The notes under the pieces were generated by a model. That model was not told where the DNA came from. It was given only the letters and a program-made list of their open reading frames with translations, and did no database searches. The translations under genes and the position numbers were made by a program. Shown piece by piece: positions 13,301-25,300 of a stretch of DNA of 64,000 bases. Origin of the DNA: Echinarachnius parma. Lineage: Eukaryota > Echinodermata > Echinoidea > Clypeasteroida > Echinarachniidae. Every line of letters begins with the position of its first letter. The first letter of the stretch is position 1. The stretch is from assembly GCA_037951105.1 (NCBI GenBank), contig JBAMJV010001321.1:1-64000 (forward strand), in the 5' to 3' direction.

Positions 13301-16300
13301 GAGCCCTGGATAGTCACAAAAGAGCCCTGGATAGTCACAAAAGAGCCCCGGATAGTCACAAAAGAGCCCTGGATAGTCACAAAAGAGCCCTGGATAGTCA
13401 CAAAAGAGCCCCGGATAGTCACAAAAGAGCCCCGGATAGTCACAAAAGAGCCCTGGATAGTCACAAAAGAGCCCCGGATAGTCACAAAAGAGCCCTGGAT
13501 AGTCACAAAAGAGCCCTGGATAGTCACAAAAGAGCCCCGGATAGTCACAAAAGAGCCCCGGATAGTCACAAAAGAGCCCTGGATTGTCACAAAAGAGCCC
13601 TGGATAGTCACAAAAGAGCCTCTGATAGTCACAAAAGAGCCCTGGATAGTCACAAAAGAGCCTCTGATAGTCACAAAAGAGTCCCTGATAGTCACAAAAG
13701 AGCCCAGCTATAAATTTGCATTGAGTTCAAAACAAATTAAAGAGTGTTGTTTTCATGCAGGCAAGCTTGAAAGGTAGCCCCCCCCCCCAAAAAATAATTA
13801 AAATTTTTTTTTTTCCTGATGCATGTAGTTCCTTTTCTCCTACTAATAGAGTACCGAAGCTGTGACATCATACAAATCTATTTTTAGAATTTCTCAATTT
13901 GCACTTCATTTTCTGAAAAAGCATACAAAATAATGCCTAAAGGTTGAAAATCAATTGAATATGTGATGTATTGGCTGAGATATGACCATCCGAATAAATA
14001 TATTTCAATAGGAAATCACTGTTATAAAATTTGGATCTGGTTCGTAACGTTATGAACCAGAGCAAAATAACAGTGATTTCCTATTGAAATATATTTATTC
14101 GGATGGGCATACATGTACATGTATCTCAGCCAATACTTCAAGTTAAAATTTGGAATTTCTAAAAATAGGTTTTTGATGACGTCACACTTGACCACTCTAT
14201 AGAAGTATGAAACTACCTAAGTTGGTTTTTAAAATTATCTTTTTGTTATTGGAATATTTATGTTTTTTTTTGTAACAATCCTGGGGATCATTTCAACATA
14301 TAAAAACCTATGACAGTGAGTTAGCAAAAAGAACTGCATTTTGGTTCATTACTCGACCATTGGACATTCATTTTACATGGAATTTCCACATTAATTTCTC
14401 AATGGACAATATCACATCACAGAAATACACATTTTTATCAACCATTGAATTTAAAGATCCCTTTATTAACTGGAAAACTAATTTTCAGATTAAGAGGAAG
14501 AATTACAGGACATGTCAATCATCATAAATAACAACAATTGGTCAAAAAAAAAAAAAAAATATGACCTTTGCCCTGTTTTATTTTTTTTTTATTTTGTACA
14601 TTTTGTAATCGATTGATCTCCACTTATGCTCTATTGATGCCAGATTGATTAGACAGCCATTTTGGCAATAGTTCATCATAAATTCATAGTAAATTTATCT
14701 ACAATTACTACATTTTCACTAGACATGACAAATTTAAAGGGATTATTCAATTAAATCTTGTTTTTATCTACTTTTTCTCTGCATACAGGTTCAGCCAATG
14801 GAGGATTGGTCAGTCAAGGAATTGTTACCCCAGAATTCTGTGAACATTGTAAGTCTTTCTCACTTTTTGCTAATTTATAACATCATTTTGCCCCTGAGCA
14901 CCTTGCAAAAGGTGGAATTGGAGCATTAGAAGCCTTCTATATTATTGATAAAGATTCTGCTATCATCTTTATTACTTTTTGTCTGTTAATTGTACATTTG
15001 TGTATGTTTTTCTTTCTTTCTTTAGTTTTTCTCTTAAACCTAAATTTGTTTCCAGTCCAATTGTGTTGTACAATCCACTGTCACCACTGTGACTTTTGTT
15101 GTTGTAAATCTCCCGGTCGTACATTTAAGTAAAGTGTTTGAATGTTTGGATACTGAAACAGACTCAACAAAATGGTGTAACTTAAGAAAAATGTCCTGAA
15201 TGTTGTAGAACTTGTCCATATTTTTGGTAGCCTGATCTGGCAACTAGATGTTTCAAACCAACAAGTCTCATTTACTGACAGTGCAGTTTGGAGCAATGAA
15301 GGGAGTGAGGTTTCAACCTTTAGGTAGACAGTCAAGTTTTGTTTCGGGCCACCAAAGATTCTAAGGAAATATTTTGTACTGTAGGTGCCTGGGCCACTCT
15401 GTGACTCCATATATAGTGTAGAGCCAGTGAGCAAAATACAGAATCAATTTCCAGCATTGGTTCTGTTTTCTTCCACAGGCCAAGATTACATATGGGGCAG
15501 TGGGCCTATAGCAGCGCGGTATCCCAACTGCCAAAACCTCTTCCATAAAATGTGCGCCCCGTTTGCTGACCGCTACGAGAGACAGCCGTTACCTGGTGGA
15601 CTGGATCCATTCAAAGAAGAAGTAAGTGATTATAAAGTATTATTAGGAGTACAATTGTATGTTGATCCTTTCGTACCGTCGCACAATGTCCTGCCAATGG
15701 CGGGAAGGGTTAACGTTGTTGAAACAATACAAGTGATTATTTTGTATTCAATTGTTTTGACCCTTTCAAGACGATTTTTTTGGTGCTAAAATACACAATC
15801 TCCACAGACCCCAGCCCAAGTATTTTTGGGACCAGTCCTGAATGGGTTAAAACATAATGTTAACTTAATTATGTAATGTTTGTTGACAATAGAAGCTTTG
15901 TAATTGTAAAATAACTTCAATTGGACATCACATTTTATTCAAACATTTAATTTCATTTGAAAGCTAACTGAATCTGAACATTGTGAAACTTTCTATTTAT
16001 TTTATTATCATTATTACTTGTTGCTTTGCCCGAGTTAAAGTCTTTTGATTATTTTAGATTGGGGATAGTGCAAAGTTTCCAATAGCTTAATGTTACTGAT
16101 CTTGGCAGTGTATTTAAGCCATTCTGTTTTCATATATATTGCATTGCCTTGCAGTTTGTTGATTACTGGGGAGTGGAGGATGTGTTGAACTGGATGGCCG
16201 TCACCAACATGTACCGCTACGGGGAGCTGTTCAAAGCCAGAGATATCGACGGAGCCAAATTAATAGCCATCAACGAGGAATTCTTACAGGTAAATATTAT

Positions 16301-19300
16301 TCAGAGACAGTCAAACCTGCTCTAGTGACCACCTGTCTATAGAAGACCACTAATCTGTAGCCCATTTCATAAAAACACTTGCAATTGTTGTAAGAGTCCA
16401 ATTATTGTAACTTTCTTGTCATCAGCCAATCAGCATGGAGCATTACAGCTGTTGCCATGGTAGTTACAATAATTGGACACTTACAACAATTGCAAGTGGG
16501 CTACTGGTTGTTTGTCTCAATGCCAAATTTAGACTAAACTTGGGCACGGAATACAGAGCGACGCAATCCCAAACATATAATTAAAACAAAACTTGCATTC
16601 GGCCATCACCAAATTTATATTATTTCGAAGGACCCAAAATTTGTCGGTGTGAGGTTGGCCTGGATTCGGTTCAAGTGGCGGTGTGACTGGGCCTTAACTC
16701 TTTGTGCGCTGTGCAGTAGATCCCCCCATCGCCAGATTATTTTAGGCGCGTGCCGCACACATCGTTTATTGTATGCGCGCGCGCGTCGCACGCATCGTTG
16801 TCGGTGACTAAAGTCGAACGAAGCGCGCCGCTGTTTGTGACTAAAGTCGAACGAAGCGCACAAAGAGTTAAGGGATCAGAGACCTTTTTCATGAAACTTT
16901 TCAAATTGTTGTAAATGTCCAATTATTGTACATAACTATCGTGTCAACAGCCAATCAGCATGGAGCATTATAGCTGTTGCCATGGTAGTTACGATAATTG
17001 GACACATAACTTACTTTTAAAACTTAACTTAGCCAGTTTCTATCAAACCTTTTTTGCCTTCCCTCCTTAATTAGAGTGGATGTGGTGTGCATGGGCGTCA
17101 ATCTGTAATTGATACCCATTCATCAAGGGGATGATCTATTCATTCATCCCCCCCTGATGAATGGGTATTACGTAAGTATCGACGCCCATGGTGGTGTGGC
17201 AAGATTGAGATCCCGAGTTCAAACCCTGCCCACCGCCTTTGTCCTTCAGCAAGACAATTTATCCACAATTGCTGCTCTCTACCCAGGTGTATAAATGTGG
17301 ACCCGGTAGGAGGTGAAAGCATTTATGTGAACGATCTTCCCAATGCCCATGAGCCGCTTGGAAGGAATGCTCCCCAAGGAGTGGAGATGGTGCACACAAT
17401 GTGTGCTGGTTTGAATCGTATCTTATGACCGGGGTAACAGTGTAAAGCGCTTAGAGATAATAATAATAATACACAACATTTATTAGGGGCTTAATACGGT
17501 TGTTTCTAAGCGCACCATTGTCGGTCTACAATTTACTGCCAAAACTTATACTAAACACACAAATTATAAATGATGATAGTGTATCGTATTATTTGCTAAA
17601 TCAAACCTATTATTATTATTAATTGATTGATTGAGTGATGGGTACATTTCATCCTTTACCTTTCCTTTGCTGTTTACATTAGATTAATTACATTCATATG
17701 GGTACAGTCCATCCTTTACCTTTCCTTTGTTGTTTACATTAGATTAATTACATTCATATTTTTGTTATAGTGTGCTCTTCGGTTCTTTGTCCTTTACATT
17801 TACATGTACTTAGCTTTTTTCTGTTTTTTATTGTGGATTAATTAAATTTGTTGTACTTTGTGAAGTGCACTTTGGTATTTCGTCCTTTACCTACATGTAG
17901 AATTACCTTTAAAGGGGACCACCACGCAAAGAATAACAGGGTTAAATACATATATGTTTTGGTACCATTGTTTGATATCAAATAGATGTTCATCACTTTG
18001 CAAAGGTTTGTATTATTAAAAAACAATGCAATTACCAAAACTCACGGAACCAACAGGGCAGATGGTTCCGTAAGCGCCAAACGTTTGCGATAACACGAAT
18101 TATATACCTGCGTACGTTTGGAGAAAGTAGAACCACAGTAAACGCGTACAATGTACGTCCTAGACAATAGTAGACTAGTCTGTCTGCAGACCCATGAACA
18201 TTTACTATAGGAACGTGATGTTTTTTCAAAAATATAATTTGTCTGGAAACCAATTTTTCTGAACTTGTTGGTGGAATGGACTACTAAAACTAATGCATTT
18301 CATTTATAAGTATATTATTTTGGGGTGGTAGTTCCCTTTAATGTACTTATCTTTTTTTTGGTGATGAGAATCAATGTATCAATTACATTCATTTTTGGGC
18401 AAGATGTTGAAAGATGATATTCCATGGGAATTTGTAATGAATGTGTACCAGCATTTCCCAATTCATACATTAAGTGCATTCTGTCCTTTCCCTGTACTAG
18501 TATGTAAAGCTATATACATTGAGTGCATTCCGTCCTTTACCTACTAGTACTGTAGTATGTAAAGCTGCATGCATTGAGTGCATTCCATCCTTTACCTTTA
18601 CTAGTACCAGGTATGTAAAGCTACATACATTGAGTGCATTCCGTCCTTGTCCTTTACTAGTATGTAAAGCTACATACATTACGTACATTCCATCCTTTAC
18701 CTTTACTAACTTAGGTCAAGCTACATTCATTAAAGGGATAGTTGAGTTTTGGTATAGACGGCGCTACACATAATAATTTTTTTGTGAGATAATGAAAAAC
18801 TGAGTGTCAAATTTGAAAGAGCATAATATTTTAATGATGGAATGAACTTGATTTGATCAAAATCGGTTCAGAAATGGCTGAAATATCCATAAACATAACC
18901 ATTCGTAATAAATGTGGGGCCCCACAATTATTGGAGAATATTGAACCAGCCGTTAATAATTTTTTTGAACTGCTTCCTCTTTTCAAAAATTAACAAAAGA
19001 TGTTTTTAAATAGTTGTTGATTATGTCTCTATCAAATCACTATTTCAACAAAACATCACATGCACAATATTTTATTTAAAATGGATGAAACCAATGAGTT
19101 TTGAGAGGGTGCCCTCTTGAGTTTTAACGGCTCTTTTTTTAGTGATTAAAAGAAGGCAAAGAAAATGGGATTCCAACGGGATTCGAACCCGAGACCTCCG
19201 GATTGCTAGACTGGTGCTCTTCTGACTGAGCTATAGAAAACCCTAAACGGTGCTCGTCCCTGAAACCCCTTAATTCTCATTGCCAGAATGGTCAGAAGCT

Positions 19301-22300
19301 AGTATAACCTGCATAAACCCGAAGGATACAAATCAACTTAGGGATATATCAGGCATTTTACTTAGTCATTTGTTATTTTGTATTCCTTTCGAGCATGGTG
19401 GAGTTATAACTGTTAGTTTTTAATGTAATGGTGCATGTTTTGGTTACTAAAATTCAGTTTGACCAAAACACATACTCTTTTTACCCAAACTCAACTATCC
19501 CTTTAAGTACATTCCGTCCTTTACCTTTACTAGTATGTAAAGCTACATACACGTATATATATTAAGTGCATTCCGTCCTTTACCTTTAAATACTAGCATC
19601 AACTTTTCGGTGTATGAGAATGTGTTACTTACATTTTATAACTAATTGAGTATTTGAGCAAGATATGTAATATTTCATGGGAAATAATGTACCAGCACTT
19701 GCCAATTACTGGAAATCAAATGCAATGTGAGGGACGGACACAGCCATGTGCTCCTAGTGCAGTCATGTGAGTTTCTGTCCAAACTTTGTTTGCTTTCCAA
19801 GATCTATATTTAGACGCCAAGTGATGAGCGCATTTCGTCCTTTGCCTCATCTAATGCTAGAAATTAACCCCTTTTTCCTCATGGCCCAGTTGGGAACTTT
19901 GTACAAATATATATACAAAATGTTCTCTGATCTGCCCGAAACCTGAATCTGTTGGCCCCAAGCAGAGAAAAACATTAATAATTCTGTTATATTTGGGCAA
20001 GTAGAATTTAACTACCGTAATGAAATGTTAGTGGCCAGAAGATAATTATTAGTGGCCCTTGACCAAAGGGCTTGTGCCAATTTAGAGCATTGCCTTATTA
20101 TGTCTTTGTGTGCCTCCTTCAGCAAAGTGTTGTGGTCCGAGGATCGCTCTAGATTCTGCTTTCATAATATGAGAATGTTTTTTTACATAATTTGAATCTT
20201 CTGAAGTATTTCATGGAAAGTTTTATTCCTATACCAGCACTCCCAATTAATGGAAACTGATTAACTACACTCTATTTTAGTAGAGTTATGTAACCTTTTA
20301 TATGTGCCTCCTTTTATTTGATGAAGTGTATCAGTATATCAGACAAGTGTCTTGTTCTCCAGCAATGCATATTAAATGGATAGTTGAGTTCTGGTAAAGA
20401 GAGTACAGTTTGGTCAAACTGAATTTTAGTAAGCAAAACCTGCATCAGTAACTATATGTATATGGGGCTGAGGGCGATTTTCCCCCCTAATTTTCAAAAT
20501 AGCCCCCTGAAATCAGTAGGTAGCCCCTAAAATTACCATCCATAGGGTATTTACTATTATGTGAGTTTTTTTGGGATATCCATCAGATTGGAAAAGTAGC
20601 CCCCTAAAATTGAAAATTAATTCCTGCATTGTTTCAGACCATCAGCGTGCTAGATCAGCAATGCATACTAATAGCTCGGGATGAGTTATGTTGGAAGAAT
20701 TAATGAACCAATTCTAGCTCAATCATAAGATACATGCAACTACATTATACATTTGTGTTCTTCATTTTTTTTTCTAGTCATTTCAATGTCATCGCCTTTT
20801 TTCTTTTCTTTCTTTTCAGACGATCAGCGCGCTAGACAAGTTCCATCAGCAGTGCATTCTAATAGCTCGGGATGAGTTGTGTTGGGGAGAGTCAATGAAT
20901 TGGGCTAGAGTGAAAAATAACCAGATTTGTTGACCTTCAATTCATTTGAGCTGTGTTTAATTTCACTACCTTTTTATTTCCTGTTGTTTTCTGTACAGAC
21001 AATCAGTGTCCTAGACAAGTTCCATCAGCAGTGCATTCTGATAGCTCGGGATGAGTTGTGTTGGGAAGAATCAATGAATTGGGCTAGAGTGAAAAATAAC
21101 CAGATTTGTTGACCTTCAATTCATTTGAGCTGTGTTTAATTTCACTACCTTTTATTTCCTGTTGTTTTCTTTACAGACAATCCGTGTCCTAGACAAGTTC
21201 CATCAGCAGTGCATTCTGATAGCTCGGGATGAGTTGTGTTGGGAAGAATCAATGAATTGAGCTGTGTTTAATTTCACTACCTTTTATTTCCTGTTGTTTT
21301 CTGTACAGACAATCAGTGTCCTAGACAAGTTCCATCAGCAGTGCATTCTGATAGCTCGGGATGAGTTGTGTTGGGAAGAATCAATGAATTGAGCTGTGTT
21401 TAATTTCACTACCTTTTATTTCCTGTTGTTTTCTGTACAGACAATCAGTGTCCTAGACAAGTTCCATCAGCAGTGCATTCTGATAGCTCGGGATGAGTTG
21501 TGTTGGGAAGAATCAATGAATTGAGCTGTGTTTAATTTCACTACCTTTTATTTCCTGTTGTTTTCTGTACAGACAATCAGTGTCCTAGACAAGTTCCATC
21601 AGCAGTGCATTCTGATAGCTCGGGATGAGTTGTGTTGGGGAGAGTCAATGACCAGATCGGGACACAAAGAATCTCCTCCAATCGCTCCGAACTGTGAGTA
21701 CAAGCACTCATTTTCAGGACTACACCAACAGTCCTTTTTCAGGACTACACCAACAGTCCTTTCTAGGACTACCATAGTCCTTTTCAGGACTCTCCATAGT
21801 CCTTTTCAGGACTCACCAATCCTCCCCTCTCACATGGTGCAACCGCAAACCAAGAATATTATATACACCACCATGGAAACCGATACTTACAAGCAACATT
21901 TAAGCACTCATTGTTTAACACTTTGAGTGCCAGGGATTTGAATGCTCTATGGCATTTGTGTGTATAGTAACTCGCAAAAATTTGAGAGTGGCACTCAAGG
22001 AGTTAACCCGAAGCCTCCACACTAACTTTTGTTGTTTTTTTTCTTCTAATTTTACTTCCCCAAACAGAAAATGTACTTGTCCCCCCAAAATGTACTTACA
22101 TACTTCAAAATATTGATCAGTCTTAAATTTGTTTTACATGAAACCTTGTGGGAAATAAGGGGGGGGGGGGGGGGGGTGGGGATGTTCTTTTATGATTTTG
22201 AGAGATGTTTAATTGGCAATTCGTATTTTTATTTATTCTATTTTTTTGCCTGTTAAGTGTTTTTTTTCTTTTTTCTGAGTGTTTTTAAATGCTATCTGTA

Positions 22301-25300
22301 CTGAATGAGGTACATATATACGCCACGTGGTGCAGTGTTTAAAATCTTGTTAAAATCTTCCAGGGTCACGTCCCAGGTCTCCTGTGACATGCTTCCAGGC
22401 ACACTGGCACAGTTTCTCTCTCTTACAGATGCTGGTACAAACACACAACATATTCCAAGAAATGTCTATGATTGACATTAAATTTATAAAAATAAATAAC
22501 TTGGGGAAAATCTTGAATTTCCTGATAAATGCTGGTAGGGTTCAACAGCAGCACTTGGCTGATGGCGCGGAGCCAGTGGAAAAAATACACGGGGGCTCGG
22601 GGCGAATTCGCCCCTGAAATGGCAAAAAGAGCACCGGAAAACCATAAAAGAGCCCTGGAAAACCATATATACATGTAAGAGCCCTGTAAAATTGCATAGA
22701 TGTATAGAGTTCCATGCAAATCCAATTTTGGAGTGCTATTTTCATGCAGGCAAGTTTGAAATGTAGCCCCCCCCAACAATACAAAAAAATGTTTTCCCTG
22801 CGCGGAGCAAGTAAAGATTGCCGCCGGACAACCAACATGTCTGTAATGTCAAATTTGAATTGCATATATCCAGTATATACATATATGGGCAACCAGCTAA
22901 ATTAAAAATTAATTCCTTCATTGAATTTATAATAGGTATCTTTAGGTGCTTATGAATGTGTTCCTTGTGATAATTTTTTGTTTGCACCACTCTAGAGAAA
23001 TCAGTTTGCTTCATCTGTTGGGTATATTTTAGATGATTTGAAAATCTTAATAATCCTGACTGTGTTTATCATTTTTTATAAACTCTCTTCACTCTTCACT
23101 AATCCTACCTCATCACTCACACCCCGTGTTCACACACAAAAATGTCATCGTATAGCTAATCAGGAGCTGACTAAAGAATCGGCTCCTGATTAGCTATACG
23201 ACGGAAATTGTCGGAAATTGTGTGTCTGAACGATCGCTTAACGAAACGACGTATAGAGAATCATGATTAACGAAACGGGGGGTTTGAGCATCGTTTCGTA
23301 CGAGAGCTGACTAAAGAATCACGGTCGTTTCATGTGTGAATGTCCGGTGACTCGCTAATCATGATTAACGGGGCGTGGCTTAACGTGACCGCGCGCAAAA
23401 GGAGACCTGACCTCTGATTTGTGTGTGTTCCCTCCAATCACAGCCCAGTTTGATTGGCCACTCACAGCCTCTTTATTGTTCTATGTCTCCGCCCCCTTCC
23501 TTAGCCGTATGCATGTGTTTGTATCATGTTTAGTATATAGTATTATGTATTTTATGTTTCCTCGTTAGTTAGCCTCTGAAGAAGATTCTGCTAGGATAAA
23601 AAATTTAGGCCCTATATCGACTCTCATTTTATTATACACGCATTATTATAGTAGATAAGCAGTTTTCAGCAGTATTTTTGCATCATTTTTATAAACAACG
23701 CTCTAGAGAAAACAATCAAACAAATGTGAGATTACGTATGTATCTTTTTTTTCAAATCTGAATAATTGTGCGTAATAATTTTTGTTTACCGCTCTAGAAT
23801 GATAGTCCACTTGATCTATTGGGAAAATTTGAAATTATTTTTTGTGAAAATGTGAATAATCGTGACTTTGTAATCATTTTTCTTTACTCCGCGTTAGAGA
23901 AAACATCATTCTCCTTCATCAGTTCAGAAAATTTGAAATTGTTGTTATTTGAAAATCTGACAAATTTGTGAATTAATGTCTTCTAATATTGTACTTTTTC
24001 TAGGCACCAACCCTCAGAACGAACACCGACTGAGAGAGAGGACGTTCTCCACGCTGCAGTGGTGCGATAAGTGCGGCAAGTTCATGTTCGGTTTAGTGCA
24101 ACAAGGACTCGAATGCTCACGTGAGTTTTACACTTTCCATTTTTATGTGATGTGTTTATGGTACTGTAGCTGGAAAAAAAAAAATCTGCTCAGTTCTCCT
24201 TTACACCGTGTTATGGTGTGATAAATGAAATTCTAAAGGAAATTAGTCTGACTTATTTGAAAAGAGTAGAATGTTTTCCAACCTTCAGTGGTGCGATAAG
24301 TGCGGCAAGTTCTTGTTCGATTTAGTACAACAAGGACGTGACGTAGGCCTACTTCACTTTATCTTCCAGTCTTTATTTATTTATTTTTTAGAGATTTACA
24401 AACAAAGACAAAGACTTGTTGAGTATTCACATAATTATTAAGTTCACAATTTCCTACTGTGCACTTGTGTTTTAATATTTGGCACAGATTATACAAAGTT
24501 CAAATTAGATGTGGAATGTTTCAGTTGGAATGGCTTCATGGTTTACCGTCAGTGTTGGTTTAAAAATGATGAGATAAATGGTGGTTTTTGTGCTGAATTG
24601 TAGGAGAACCTGAATTTGACTGGCAATTTAAGCAAAACAAAAAAAGATGTCTTTACAATCAATTGAATAACTTGAATGTATTCAGTATTTTTATGTCATG
24701 TTTGGCACATAATATGGGGATCAATTACTGTAGTTTTGCTCCTGGTCATAATTATTTATTTATTTATATACAGCCACAATTTCATTAAATTTGCAATCAA
24801 ACAATAAGCAATACATCATGATTTAATAAAGATGTTAAGCATGCTGGGCAGCTATGACAGCATTCATCACACTTCAATAGACTTATCATGTGTAGAAAAT
24901 TATTAATGTCTCGTTTGTCAAGTGCAACAATGTGAATCTGTTTCATGTCATTTGATAATTTGTATGCCACAGGCAAAACTATACTGAAAGAAATGTGACA
25001 TAATGAAACATTGGAAAAATTCTCGGCTTATTATAAAATGCTTGATGCTCAGCACATGTTCAAGTGGTGGACACACATGTAGTAAGCATGTCATTTTTCT
25101 TCTTCTCATAACGACTTAAAGGGGACCACCACACAAAGAACAACACAGGCTTACATTGTATGTTTCAGTTACGTTATTTGAGAATAAATACATGTAGATC
25201 TGTCCAACACTTTGCAAAGGGTTGTTTATTTAATAAATAATGTAATTAATCACTTGAACTTATGGAACTTTTAAATTAATAACAGGGTCTCATGTTCTGT

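Larger units (their letters stand above)
7342..14788 (+). other. intron 1 (7.4 kb), repeat-filled
   Basis: GT-AG bounded. Contains several inverted-repeat elements, hAT-like GGCC-rich repeats (10450-11220), a large hairpin (11240-11553), the 21-bp minisatellite and a palindromic element (13857-14205), listed separately. I see no further coding exon in it. Stretches 7690-8980 and 9140-10260 show nothing beyond AT-rich sequence and a fragment of the GGGGGTGTTTC inverted-repeat family near 8694. Confidence 0.7.
18477..19860 (+). repeat. about 50-56-bp minisatellite (CATTCCGTCCTTTACC units), split by an element
   Basis: Units start at 18477, 18527, 18582, 18638 and 18687, each with CATTCCGTCCTTTACC and GTATGTAAAGCTACATACAT. 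They resume at about 19507 and again near 19565, with looser copies around 19828. Weaker 60-bp relatives lie at 17640-17760. The break coincides exactly with the TTAA element at 18734-19502. Confidence 0.85.
16290..21572 (+). other. intron 4 (5.3 kb), nested repeats and exon copies
   Basis: Holds two fold-back elements (16371-16500, 16886-17010), a SINE-like repeat (17195-17470), two TTAA-flanked elements, a minisatellite and the exon 5 copies. Positions 16620-16865 contain GC-rich sequence with two direct copies of GACTAAAGTCGAACGAAGCG. No other coding exon seen. Confidence 0.65.

Noticed and set aside
12982-13695. 237-codon minus-strand frame with FVTI(R/Q)GS repeats
   Set aside because: It lies entirely in a 21-bp minisatellite inside a dispersed repeat; no splice context, signal or flanking coding sequence.
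14482-14500. Exon copy sharing GATTAAGAGGAAGAA with the 5' UTR (6874)
   Set aside because: Only 15 identical bases of purine-rich sequence and no extended similarity; may be chance.
19167-19243. Functional tRNA-Ala(AGC) on the minus strand
   Set aside because: Extra bases before the D arm, mismatched anticodon stem, and location as an insertion in a transposable element.
24272-24340. Alternative C1 exon
   Set aside because: The zinc-binding His, the last Cys and the donor are missing and the acceptor is poor; called a decayed duplicate.
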